64,000 nt of DNA from Tritonibacter aquimaris (GCF_009617595.1 NZ_WIXK01000002.1:62001-126000), one strand, 5' to 3'. Positions 45,578-54,453 are shown, counted from the first letter of the stretch. Notes: generated by a model from the sequence alone, not told the origin. Translations and numbers: made by a program.

Positions 45578-46657
45578 ATGCGTGATTTTGGGATTGTTCC
45601 CACCGAGATGAGCGGCACTTTGCTGCAATGGTATGACCAACACGCACGTGAAATGCCCTGGCGTGTGCCTCCGTCTGAACGGCTGCGCGGGGTTGCGCCT
45701 GATCCCTATCGGATCTGGCTTAGCGAAGTGATGTTGCAGCAAACCACCGTCGCAGCAGTACGCGACTATTTCATGCGCTTCACCACACGTTGGCCCAAAG
45801 TCACCGATCTCGCGGCTGCCGCAGATGAAGACGTAATGGCCGAATGGGCAGGCCTTGGATATTACGCGCGGGCGCGCAACCTACTGAAATGTGCGCGCGT
45901 TGTAGCGGATGACCACGGCGGCGTTTTCCCAGACAGCTACGATGGTTTGATCGCGCTACCGGGCATCGGCCCTTATACGGCAGCAGCAATTGCATCGATC
46001 GCATTTGATAGATCCGAAACCGTGCTGGATGGCAATGTGGAGCGGGTTATGGCGCGCCTGCATGATTGTCATGAGCCCTTGCCCGGCTCAAAACCCGTAC
46101 TCAAAGATTATGCCAGCCACCTGACACCAGATACACGTCCAGGCGATTATGCGCAGGCGGTGATGGACCTTGGCGCAACGATCTGCACCCCGAAATCCCC
46201 GGCCTGCGGTATCTGCCCCTGGCTGTCTCCCTGTCAGGCGCGAAAATCTGGCACCGCGTCTGAGCTGCCAAAGAAAACACCAAAGGCGCCAAAGCCAACC
46301 CGCTATGGCCATATCTATCTTGCACGATCAGAGGCAGGTGATTGGTTGTTGGAACGGCGCCCCGACAAGGGATTGCTTGGTGGAATGCTGTGCTGGCCCA
46401 CCAGCGAATGGGGAGATGCGCCAACAGACTCCCCACCTTTTGCAGCCGAATGGCAGGAGCTTGGTGCCGAAGTTCGCCACACCTTTACCCATTTCCATCT
46501 GATCCTGCGTGTTCATACCGCCAAGCTTCCCGAGGACTACCATCCAGACGCGCCGCGTCTGATGGTTTCGCGGCATCAGTTTGATCCCAAGGATATGCCA
46601 ACGGTTATGCGCAAGGCCTTTAAAATATGTCGCACAGATAAGGGCTTGGGCTTGTGA
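45578..46657 (+). CDS. mutY: A/G-specific adenine glycosylase MutY
   Basis: 359 residues from the ATG at 45578, with AGGG upstream; an ATG at 45608 is a weaker choice. The helix-hairpin-helix LPGIGPYTAAAIAS and the catalytic aspartate region ETVLDGNVERVMAR are present, with MLQQT further upstream. The iron-sulfur cluster ligands are CTPKSPACGICPWLSPC, a C-x6-C-x2-C-x5-C arrangement. The C-terminal part (YLARSEAGDWLLERRPDKGLLGGMLCWPTSEW) is the Nudix-like domain that reads 8-oxoG. It removes adenine opposite 8-oxoguanine. Convergence is with none; alkB follows on the same strand after 54 bases. Confidence 0.95.
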   Translation: MRDFGIVPTEMSGTLLQWYDQHAREMPWRVPPSERLRGVAPDPYRIWLSEVMLQQTTVAAVRDYFMRFTTRWPKVTDLAAAADEDVMAEWAGLGYYARARNLLKCARVVADDHGGVFPDSYDGLIALPGIGPYTAAAIASIAFDRSETVLDGNVERVMARLHDCHEPLPGSKPVLKDYASHLTPDTRPGDYAQAVMDLGATICTPKSPACGICPWLSPCQARKSGTASELPKKTPKAPKPTRYGHIYLARSEAGDWLLERRPDKGLLGGMLCWPTSEWGDAPTDSPPFAAEWQELGAEVRHTFTHFHLILRVHTAKLPEDYHPDAPRLMVSRHQFDPKDMPTVMRKAFKICRTDKGLGL

Positions 46658-46711
46658 GACTTACGGACTAAGGTCGCCTCCAACGCGCGCCAATCTGCTG
46701 GAGTGTGAGCC

Positions 46712-47854
46712 ATGCCAGACCCAAAACCACAACGACCGCTGTCCCATTGGCGCAGCGCTTTGCCGTTTTGGATGTCATTTCTTCTGATCCCGCTGATCTG
46801 GAACGCCGCCATTTTGGGTGGATGGTGGATCCTGCTGCCACCACTGGCCACGTGGTATCTCTTTGCCGCACTTGATGCGGTATTGGGGCTGAACCTAGAA
46901 AACGCAGCCCCCGAAACCGAGGATACGCAGCTCATCTGGTATCGTCGCCTTACAATGGTCTGGATGCCTGCGCAATTTATCACGCTCTTTGGTCTCATTG
47001 CATATGTCAGCCAGGCCGCCCATCTAGACGGGCTTGAAAAGTTTGGCATCTTCTTTGGCATGGGGGTGATGAGCGGGACAATTGGCATCAACTACAGCCA
47101 TGAGCTCATGCATCAGAGCAACAAACTGGAACGTTGGCTCGGGGATATTCTTCTGGCTATGGTGATGTATTCCCACTTCCGTTCAGAACATCTGCTGGTG
47201 CATCATCGCTATGTGGGCACGCCCAAGGATCCGGTGACCGCGCGCTACAATGAAGGGTTTCACCGGTTTTACCCGCGCGTTTTGCGACAAAGCTGGCATT
47301 CCGCGTTTCATGCTGAAAGGGCTCTTTTGGCGCGCAAGGGTCTACCCTGGTATCACCGCCGCAACCCGTTTTTACGGTACTGGGCGCTGCAGGCATCTAT
47401 GATGGCACTTGCGCTCATGGTCGCGGGCTGGACAGGTCTGCTGCTGTTTCTGGTGCAGGCAGGCATCGCGATCTGGCAGCTTGAGGTAACCAATTACGTC
47501 GAGCACTACGGTCTGACGCGTCTGCACCTTGGCGATGGCAAATATGAGCCGGTCAAACCACGCCATTCCTGGAATGCCGCCCATAAGGCCACCAATTGGC
47601 TCTTGATCAATCTGCAGCGCCATTCCGACCATCATACCAAGCCTGATCGCCGCTTTCCGCTGTTGCAGAACTACAAAGAAGACGAAGCGCCCCAGCTGCC
47701 CTATGGCTATCCGATTATGACCCTAGCCGCGATGATACCGCCGGTTTGGCGACGCATCATGAACCCCAAGGTGCGCGCCTGGCGCAAGCAGTTCTATCCT
47801 GATGTAACGGATTGGACAGATTACAATCGCGCCCAGAATCCACTGCCACGTTAA
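46712..47854 (+). CDS. alkB: Alkane 1-monooxygenase (AlkB)
   Basis: 380 residues. The three histidine boxes for the di-iron centre are NYSHELMHQ, SEHLLVHHRYVG, and LQRHSDHHT, and the AlkB-specific HYG motif is NYVEHYGLTRLH. Several membrane helices (WMSFLLIPLIWNAAILGGW, LTMVWMPAQFITLFGL, GIFFGMGVMSGTIGI, ASMMALALMVAGWTGLLLFL) surround them. It hydroxylates terminal carbons of medium-length n-alkanes with rubredoxin as electron donor. No rubredoxin, rubredoxin reductase or alkS is adjacent. AlkB-type enzymes occur widely in Roseobacter strains that live on hydrocarbons. It has no terminator of its own on the plus strand. Confidence 0.92.
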   Translation: MPDPKPQRPLSHWRSALPFWMSFLLIPLIWNAAILGGWWILLPPLATWYLFAALDAVLGLNLENAAPETEDTQLIWYRRLTMVWMPAQFITLFGLIAYVSQAAHLDGLEKFGIFFGMGVMSGTIGINYSHELMHQSNKLERWLGDILLAMVMYSHFRSEHLLVHHRYVGTPKDPVTARYNEGFHRFYPRVLRQSWHSAFHAERALLARKGLPWYHRRNPFLRYWALQASMMALALMVAGWTGLLLFLVQAGIAIWQLEVTNYVEHYGLTRLHLGDGKYEPVKPRHSWNAAHKATNWLLINLQRHSDHHTKPDRRFPLLQNYKEDEAPQLPYGYPIMTLAAMIPPVWRRIMNPKVRAWRKQFYPDVTDWTDYNRAQNPLPR

Positions 47855-47886
47855 ATGAAAAAGGCCCCGCCAAAAGGCGGGGTCAG
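47855..47886 (-). terminator. Rho-independent terminator after ccrM
   Basis: CCCCGCC at 47865-47871 pairs with GGCGGGG at 47876-47882 across AAAA. Read on the minus strand, it ends in CCTTTTTC. Confidence 0.8.
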
Positions 47887-47942
47887 GTGTGGTGCATCTC
47901 ACGCAGAGGCGCACCGGCGGTATCTGGTTGTTCAGCTAGATA

Positions 47943-49154
<1,212 letters not shown>

Positions 49155-49772
49155 TTACTCTTGATACAAGATCTTGTGTACGGGCTTAAAACTGCGCCGA
49201 TGATGTGGTGTCACACCTAGTGTCTTTAATGCATCACGGTGTTGCTTGGAGGGGTACCCTGCATTCTTCTCCCATCCAAATCCTGGAAACTGTTGCCCCA
49301 AGTCCACCATAATTCTGTCACGTTCTTCCTTGGCAACAATCGACGCTGCTGCGATCGAAAGAGATTTTGCATCCCCTTTGATGACAAATTCAGCAGGCAA
49401 TTTCAGATCCTTGGGGATGAGGTTGCCATCGATCAGCAAATAATCCGGTGCCGGATCCAAGGCTGCAACCGCGCGCTCCATCGCCAGATGCGATGCACGC
49501 AAGATATTCAATTCATCAATTTCTTCGACACTGGCATGGGCAATCGCCACCTGCGACTTGGCGAGGATTTCCTGCTCGACCAAAGCCCGTTTTTTTGCGC
49601 TCAGCTTTTTGGAGTCATTCAACCCTTCGGGCAAAACCGCTAGATCTAGCACCACCGCGGCCGCAGTAACCGGACCGGCAAGCGGGCCGCGACCCACTTC
49701 ATCCACACCAGCAATTCGAAGATAGCCGCGCTCTATCGCGGCCTGTTCAAGAGAGTAATCAGGCTGTTCCAT
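49155..49772 (-). CDS. rnhB: Ribonuclease HII
   Basis: 205 residues from the ATG at 49772; an in-frame GTG further up at 49841 lies inside a terminator stem and is not used. The active-site residues are in LRIAGVDEVGRGPLAGPVTAAAV (the DEVGRG motif with Asp and Glu), DYLLIDGNLIPKD (third aspartate) and SIIAAASIVAKEERDRIMVDL, which here reads LSIAAASIVAKEERDRIM. It removes RNA from RNA/DNA hybrids and single ribonucleotides from DNA. The ribosome site is weak, and a terminator ends about 36 bases upstream of the start. Confidence 0.93.
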   Translation of the reverse strand: MEQPDYSLEQAAIERGYLRIAGVDEVGRGPLAGPVTAAAVVLDLAVLPEGLNDSKKLSAKKRALVEQEILAKSQVAIAHASVEEIDELNILRASHLAMERAVAALDPAPDYLLIDGNLIPKDLKLPAEFVIKGDAKSLSIAAASIVAKEERDRIMVDLGQQFPGFGWEKNAGYPSKQHRDALKTLGVTPHHRRSFKPVHKILYQE

Positions 49773-49804
49773 CCCAAATGGATGCGCGATCCTGGCATTT
49801 TGCG

Positions 49805-49840
49805 CAACAAAAAGGGGAGGACTAAGCCTCCCCTTTTCCA
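49805..49840 (-). terminator. Rho-independent terminator after the exported-protein gene, upstream of rnhB
   Basis: AAAAGGGGAGG pairs with CCTCCCCTTTT across ACTAAG; on the minus strand it is followed by TTTTTGTTG. It lies between the exported-protein stop codon and rnhB. Confidence 0.8.
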
Positions 49841-49878
49841 CCCACGATCCGTGCGCAAACGGGCCTCAATGTGGTTGG

Positions 49879-50361
49879 TTAGCGGCTTACCAGACGGTAG
49901 CCATGATTTTGCAGGCAGCGGGTTTTATACGCCTTGCGATGTCTATCACCTGCCCGAACAGAGATACCGCATTTAGACGGCAGGCTTTGGACGTGGCCAT
50001 AATTGCGCTTCAGGCAGCGATGCGAGACCACGGTGCGGCTGTGGCTATACTGTGGGACAATTTTCACACATTGGCTGGGCAGGTCATAGCGTGCGACCGG
50101 CGCGGGCAGTGGCCGGGGACGGTGACCATTATTGTGATTGTTGTGGTAATGGGTCTGGCGTTTATGGCGGCGCTTTTCATCTTTGCGCGCCTCATTGATC
50201 GCTGCACCAACAAGGCCCAGAACCACGGCACCTGCGATGAATTTTCCAACATCATCCCCCGCACGCGCCGGTGCGGTGCTGAAACCGGTGACACCAATGG
50301 AAAGGGCCAGAATAACTGCGATGAACTTCAGGTGGGGCTTGGGGCTATTTGGGGTTTTCAT
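49879..50361 (-). CDS. Hypothetical exported protein with conserved cysteines
   Basis: 160 residues from the ATG at 50361; the frame open to 50406 gives an unlikely N-terminus. A Sec signal peptide (KFIAVILALSIGVTGFSTAPARA-GDD) is followed by a short hydrophobic stretch (FIAGAVVLGLVGAAINEA) that could be a membrane anchor, then a histidine/arginine-rich linker (RRHKRQTHYHNNHNNGHRP), then four cysteines in a small module (SQCVKIVP, SHRCLKR, SKCGISVR, TRCLQNHGYRL). The spacing suggests two disulfides. I recognise no named family. It is followed by a clear terminator. Confidence 0.7.
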   Translation of the reverse strand: MKTPNSPKPHLKFIAVILALSIGVTGFSTAPARAGDDVGKFIAGAVVLGLVGAAINEARKDEKRRHKRQTHYHNNHNNGHRPRPLPAPVARYDLPSQCVKIVPQYSHSRTVVSHRCLKRNYGHVQSLPSKCGISVRAGDRHRKAYKTRCLQNHGYRLVSR

Positions 50362-50543
50362 GGGTCTCAACCTTCTAAATCTGTCTGGGCAAAGCGCGTC
50401 ACTCAAACATGCGCCTCGGTGCTGAAGACAGATTGGGGTTTTGCCCCTCAGACAGGCAATATCGCCCCCTTGTTATCCAATATCATTGCCATCAACCCCC
50501 TGTGGTTATTGAATATCGCGGCAACAACACGCATGGTGGAGTC

Positions 50544-50837
50544 ATGTTGCAAAAAACCCTGTTCCTTATTGTCACCACCTGCACTCTCGCACTGGCTGCC
50601 CCCAGCCATGCAGAGGAATGTTTTGCCGATTATAAGGCAAAAAAAGATAGCCCCTTGCGCCTGCACTACGGCGTGGTTCAATTGAGGGGCCCCTGCAAGA
50701 AGGGGGCAGCCAAAGGTGAAATCGCACAGCGCATCTCCGCAGATGGATGGACATTGCTCAACGTGCTTTCGGTTTTTGGCCCTGATGGCTTGCAGCAAAG
50801 GAAGGGCAATGCAGGACCCTACTATCTCCGTTTCTGA
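50544..50837 (+). CDS. Small exported protein of unknown function
   Basis: 97 residues from the ATG at 50544, which has GGTGGAG directly upstream; the longer frame to 50409 lacks a signal sequence at its start. The signal peptide is MLQKTLFLIVTTCTLALAAPSHA and the mature part begins EECFADYKAKKD. It holds two cysteines (ECFAD and GPCKK) that could form one disulfide, and two compact blocks (LHYGVVQLRG and AQRISADGWTLLNVLSVFG). I know no function. The stop codon lies 29 bases inside the next gene, so the two are probably translated in a coupled way, which suggests a shared task at the membrane. Confidence 0.65.
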   Translation: MLQKTLFLIVTTCTLALAAPSHAEECFADYKAKKDSPLRLHYGVVQLRGPCKKGAAKGEIAQRISADGWTLLNVLSVFGPDGLQQRKGNAGPYYLRF

Positions 50838-51510
50838 GATCCGCAAAACCGGCAGTCGCATCATCTATCTTGGCATTGCTGCGGTGGTGGGGCTGTTGGC
50901 CATTGCCGGCACTTTCTTGCTGCTGACGCTGCCAGATGCAAATGCGTTTAATGCCCGCGTTGAACAGCTCTTTGTGGAAAATGATCTCACCACCCAGGCC
51001 GAAATCAAACTGCTCGAAATTCTCGCGCAGTCCGGTACAGCCTTTGCCGATACGCTCAGCAGCTACCGTATGGTGATTTTTGTTCTTTTGATCTTTGCCA
51101 CCGCAATGATGATGGCCGCATTGGTGGTTTTGGCACTGCTCGTCACCATGAACCGACGCATGGCACAGATTGAGCGCGACGGCATTCAGGTCAGCGAGCT
51201 CTTGATCAGCCGTGATGAAAACATGGTCTATCTGAACAATATGGGCTTCAAGCTGACGCCTGCTGCGATGGAAACTCTGGCCGTGCTGGCCGAGGCCCGC
51301 CTCGATGGGGATGTCTTATCTGGCGTAGAGATTGAGGCGGTGATTTCTGGCCGAGACAGCACCGATTGCGAAGAGGCCGCGGGCGCCACAAGGATCAAAC
51401 GTCTGCGCGATACATTGGGCAATCAGATGGTCAGCGAGCTGTTGGTGAAAAACATCGCCAAACGTGGTTATGTGCTGGCGATCAGTAAAGATGTCATTCG
51501 CATGATCTAA
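50809..51510 (+). CDS. Two-helix membrane protein with a C-terminal OmpR-like winged helix
   Basis: 233 residues from the ATG at 50809 (GGAAGG upstream). TM1 covers residues 18-41 and TM2 88-113, with a 46-residue periplasmic loop between them and both ends in the cytosol. The tail from about 148 to 225 reads like an OmpR/PhoB winged helix: FKLTPAAMETLAVLAEA, GDVLSGVEIEAVISG, ATRIKRLRDTLG, then LLVKNIAKRGYVLA, where RIKRLRDTLG matches the recognition helix and NIAKRGYVL the wing. No receiver domain is present. It may bind DNA from the membrane, like ToxR with the order reversed. It overlaps the small exported-protein gene by 29 bases. Confidence 0.7.
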   Translation: MQDPTISVSEIRKTGSRIIYLGIAAVVGLLAIAGTFLLLTLPDANAFNARVEQLFVENDLTTQAEIKLLEILAQSGTAFADTLSSYRMVIFVLLIFATAMMMAALVVLALLVTMNRRMAQIERDGIQVSELLISRDENMVYLNNMGFKLTPAAMETLAVLAEARLDGDVLSGVEIEAVISGRDSTDCEEAAGATRIKRLRDTLGNQMVSELLVKNIAKRGYVLAISKDVIRMI

Positions 51511-51592
51511 ATGCGCCGAATGTTCTGGAAAAACCATATAAGACATCCCATATTTAGCTGATTGCGCCAGGTTGCAGCAAAGGATCCGGGAC

Positions 51593-53164
51593 ATGGATGT
51601 GCACCTCCCCCCCAACCGAAGCGGCTACGGTATTCTTGTTGAAGATCTTACGCATCCGGTTTTTGTCCGCCACAATGGTATTTTGATTGCGAAGTGCAAT
51701 CGCGCCAAGGTCATGTATGAGACACGGCAAGCGCCCTCTGTCTACCTGCCGATCCGTGATTTGAAATCATCGCTGGTCAAACGCGATGATCTGCGCACCT
51801 TCTGCCCCTTCAAAGGCACCGCGCGGTATTATGATCTGAACACCGAAACAACCAATATCGACAATGCAGCCTGGTGCTATGAGCGCCCGATGCCAGAAGT
51901 GGAAGAGGTCAACCGTTTCGTCAGTTTTGCCAAGGATTGCGGCCTGGACATTGATCTTGGTGACAATCAGATCGTGAGCCCTTCCTATGATAATATTTCG
52001 GGCCCAATGATTGATTGGCTGTTGCGTGAAGCGGCCTTCATCCAGACGCCAGAAGATTTCACCAGTGCATTGGCCCATAAAATGCGCAGCCAAGGTATCA
52101 GCCTGTCGCGCCTGTCGGTCATGTCCTGGTCGCTACATCCGATGATTGCTGGAAAGAACTTCATCTGGTCGAAACAGACCGACAAGGTAACGATCTATAC
52201 GCCGTCGTATGAAATCTATGATGAGCCCGCCTATCACAACAGCCCCATCCGCCACGTTTCAAAAGGATTGGGTGGGGTACGGCATCGCCTAAGAGAAGAA
52301 TCAGACATTGCAGCCTTTCCCATTCTCGAAGATCTGCAACGTGATGGTGCAACAGATTATGTGGCCATGCCGCTGCCGTATTCGGACGGGCGCATCAATG
52401 TTCTGACCGTTGCTTCAGACCACCCGGATGGGTTCAGCACCGATGATCTGGGTCTGATCTTTGAATGCTCTGCGGTTGTTGCCCGTTTCTATGAAGTGTT
52501 CTCCCAACGTGAAAACGCGCGATCCCTGCTTGAAACCTATGTGGGCAAACGCTCTGGCTCTCGCGTGCTGGGTGGTGAAATTCGTCGCGGGGAAGGCGAC
52601 GAAATCGACGCCGCAATCATGTTTTGCGATTTGCGCCGTTCCACACGGCTGCAGGAAACACTTGGGCGAACTGCCTATATCGCCCTGCTCAATCGGTTCT
52701 TTGAAAGCACTTCAGACATCGTGCATGAAAACGGCGGCGAAGTGTTGAAATTCATAGGCGATGCGGTTTTGGCCGTCTTTCCGGCCGGAGACAACGCAGA
52801 CCTAGCCCGCGCCAAAGCCGTGAAATCCGCGCGCAAAAGCACAATGTCGCTGATGAAGATGCGCAAAGACACGGATGTGGCAGATCTCGATTGCGCCATA
52901 GGAATCGCATTTGGATCAGTTATTTACGGCAACGTCGGCTCAAGAGAGCGGCTAGATTTCACCGTGGTTGGGCAGGCGGCGAATATCGCGGCACGGCTTG
53001 GCGACTATGGCAAAAAGATTGGCGCTCAGATTGTGGTGAGCGAAGACAGCCTATGCAAGAAATGCACCGCACGCCCGTTGGGGGCGCTGACACTGCATAA
53101 TGTTGGCCGTACCGTCGAAAGCTATGCTGTACCCGTAGAAGAAGCGATCCCCGAGCTGAGCTGA
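51593..53164 (+). CDS. DUF427-adenylate/guanylate cyclase fusion protein
   Basis: 523 residues from the ATG at 51593, after AAAGGA. Residues about 5-112 are a DUF427 domain: RHNGILIAKCNRAKVMYETR, VYLPIRDLKSSLV, FCPFKGTARYYDL, and AAWCYERPMPEVEEVNRFVSF. A middle part of about 200 residues resembles a sensor-like region. The C-terminal class III cyclase domain starts near residue 338: metal aspartates D346 in AIMFCDLRRS and D390 in FIGDAVLAVF, and the transition-state pair in VGQAANIAARL. The catalytic set looks complete. It should make cAMP or cGMP in the cytosol. DUF427 is otherwise a short stand-alone protein, so this fusion is unusual. Confidence 0.85.
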   Translation: MDVHLPPNRSGYGILVEDLTHPVFVRHNGILIAKCNRAKVMYETRQAPSVYLPIRDLKSSLVKRDDLRTFCPFKGTARYYDLNTETTNIDNAAWCYERPMPEVEEVNRFVSFAKDCGLDIDLGDNQIVSPSYDNISGPMIDWLLREAAFIQTPEDFTSALAHKMRSQGISLSRLSVMSWSLHPMIAGKNFIWSKQTDKVTIYTPSYEIYDEPAYHNSPIRHVSKGLGGVRHRLREESDIAAFPILEDLQRDGATDYVAMPLPYSDGRINVLTVASDHPDGFSTDDLGLIFECSAVVARFYEVFSQRENARSLLETYVGKRSGSRVLGGEIRRGEGDEIDAAIMFCDLRRSTRLQETLGRTAYIALLNRFFESTSDIVHENGGEVLKFIGDAVLAVFPAGDNADLARAKAVKSARKSTMSLMKMRKDTDVADLDCAIGIAFGSVIYGNVGSRERLDFTVVGQAANIAARLGDYGKKIGAQIVVSEDSLCKKCTARPLGALTLHNVGRTVESYAVPVEEAIPELS

Positions 53165-53204
53165 TAGCCCAACATAAAGTGCACCATGTCCCACAGCTTT
53201 TAAA

Positions 53205-53224
53205 TTGTGCCTGCACAGGCACAA
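53205..53224. repeat. Palindrome between the cyclase gene and tRNA-Leu
   Basis: TTGTGCCTG at 53205-53213 and CAGGCACAA at 53216-53224 are separated by CA. It lies just upstream of the tRNA promoter. There is no U-run on the plus strand, so it may be a binding site rather than a terminator. Confidence 0.5.
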
Positions 53225-53239
53225 AATCACATTTAGCGC

Positions 53240-53268
53240 TTGCAGGCACTTTATTGTCTGCGTATATG
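53240..53268 (+). promoter_or_regulatory. Sigma-70-type promoter of tRNA-Leu
   Basis: TTGCAG at 53240-53245 and TATATG at 53263-53268 are 17 bases apart, about 20 bases upstream of the tRNA 5' end. Confidence 0.65.
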
Positions 53269-53286
53269 ACGCTCCACGACATCTGT

Positions 53287-53373
53287 GCCCAGATGGCGGA
53301 ATTGGTAGACGCGCTAGCTTCAGGTGCTAGTGTCCGTATGGACGTGGAGGTTCGAGTCCTCTTCTGGGCACCA
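53287..53373 (+). tRNA. tRNA-Leu(CAG)
   Basis: 87 bases including an encoded CCA. The acceptor stem GCCCAGA pairs with TCTGGGC, the D arm contains GAATTGGTAGAC, the anticodon loop CTTCAGG gives anticodon CAG, and a long variable arm (TGTCCGTATGGACG) follows, as is normal for a class II tRNA. The T arm is GGAGGTTCGAGTCCTC with TTCGA in the loop. It reads CUG, the commonest leucine codon in such GC-rich genomes. It lies downstream of the cyclase gene and is transcribed separately. Confidence 0.97.
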
Positions 53374-53475
53374 TATCCCCCTATATTTTGCAAAACCCAC
53401 CATTTCGCGCGTTTTACGCACAAATGATCCGTGCAATCACCATCCAGAGATCTTAACTGCCGGCAAATTTATCTG

Positions 53476-53490
53476 TTAAGACCTGTTTAA
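53476..53490. promoter_or_regulatory. CtrA-like box upstream of motB
   Basis: TTAA-GACCTGT-TTAA is a perfect TTAA-N7-TTAA, the CtrA consensus, 49 bases before the motB start. It is preceded by TTTATCTG and followed by CGCCC, a context shared with the flgE box. Confidence 0.7.
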
Positions 53491-53538
53491 CGCCCCACCT
53501 GTTATCCCGGTTATGGGTGAAAAAAAGTGGTGGTGACT

Positions 53539-54378
53539 ATGAGCGCACAAGACAATATGGCGCCCATTATCATCAAGAAGAAAAAAGGCGGCGGTGATCA
53601 CGGTCACCACGGGGGCGCTTGGAAAGTGGCCTATGCCGACTTTGTGACAGCCATGATGGCGTTCTTCTTGTTGATGTGGCTCCTTAACGCAACAACAGAA
53701 AAACAACGTAAAGGCCTGGCGGATTATTTTTCGCCGTCCATTCCGTTGAGCCGCGTTTCAGGTGGCGGCAATGGCGCCTTTAATGGCGACAGTATGTTCA
53801 CCGAAGAGATCAAGCCTCAGACCGGTACCGGTGCAAGCGCTGAGCATCCCGAAGATGCGCAACAGGCGCAGGGCAATTCCGGCGTCGAGAAAGACGACGA
53901 AGCGAAAAAGGCTGAGGATGAAAAGCTTCAGGCGGTTCAGGATGCGCTTGCCGGTCGCAGCGGTGAAAGCATGGTGTCGATCGAAATGGCGCGCCATATT
54001 ATCACCCGCGTTTCCGACGAAGGGCTGATCATTGAATTGTTTGATACTGAGAATGCGCCACTGTTTGAACCAAACAGCGCAACCCCGACTCCGCTGTACC
54101 GGGATCTGGTGCGCATGGTTGCAAGAGTAGCCGGTGTTGTTGGCAACGACATAGCGATCAGCGGTCATACCCGTTCGCAGCCGGTAGTGGTGGCCAATAA
54201 CCCGATTTGGGAAATTTCTCATGACCGCGCAGACGCAACACGAAAACTGCTCGAATCAGGTGGGATGTCCCCAAAACGAATCCATCGTGTCACTGGCCAT
54301 GCGGACCGCTCCCTGTCTCAAACCAACCCGATGTCGGTGAAAAATAACCGGGTTGAAATCGTGCTACTGCGCGACTGA
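53539..54378 (+). CDS. motB: Flagellar motor stator protein MotB
   Basis: 279 residues from the ATG at 53539; a GTG at 53527 is also in frame. The basic N-terminus (IIIKKKKGGGDHGHH) is followed by a single membrane helix with the proton-binding aspartate D34 in AYADFVTAMMAFFLLMWLL. A charged linker leads to the OmpA-like peptidoglycan-binding domain, with NDIAISGHTRSQPVV, ISHDRADATRKLLESGGM and GHADRSLSQTNPMSVKNNRVEIVLL. It anchors the stator to the cell wall. motA is not adjacent. It is the first gene of the flagellar block and carries a CtrA-like box in its promoter. Confidence 0.93.
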   Translation: MSAQDNMAPIIIKKKKGGGDHGHHGGAWKVAYADFVTAMMAFFLLMWLLNATTEKQRKGLADYFSPSIPLSRVSGGGNGAFNGDSMFTEEIKPQTGTGASAEHPEDAQQAQGNSGVEKDDEAKKAEDEKLQAVQDALAGRSGESMVSIEMARHIITRVSDEGLIIELFDTENAPLFEPNSATPTPLYRDLVRMVARVAGVVGNDIAISGHTRSQPVVVANNPIWEISHDRADATRKLLESGGMSPKRIHRVTGHADRSLSQTNPMSVKNNRVEIVLLRD

Positions 54379-54409
54379 GCATGAAAAACACCTAGTTTAG
54401 AGGCCAATT

Positions 54410-54445
54410 GGGCTAACGGATATCTCAGATTTTATCTGTTAGCCC
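54410..54445. repeat. Inverted repeat in the flgE promoter region
   Basis: GGGCTAAC at 54410-54417 is matched by GTTAGCCC at 54438-54445. The right arm overlaps the CtrA-like box. No U-run follows, so it is unlikely to be the motB terminator. Confidence 0.5.
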
Positions 54446-54453
54446 AGTATTAA
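54439..54453. promoter_or_regulatory. CtrA-like box upstream of flgE
   Basis: TTAG-CCCAGTA-TTAA differs in one base of the first half from TTAA-N7-TTAA. It lies about 58 bases before flgE and shares the flanks TTTATCTG and TGCCC with the motB box (CGCCC there). Confidence 0.6.

Noticed and set aside
49773-49841. N-terminal extension of RNase HII from GTG 49841
   Set aside because: The extension would lie in the stem of a strong terminator; the ATG at 49772 gives the normal family length.
53179-53427. Plus-strand frame across the tRNA-Leu gene
   Set aside because: It runs through a complete class II tRNA; no protein evidence.
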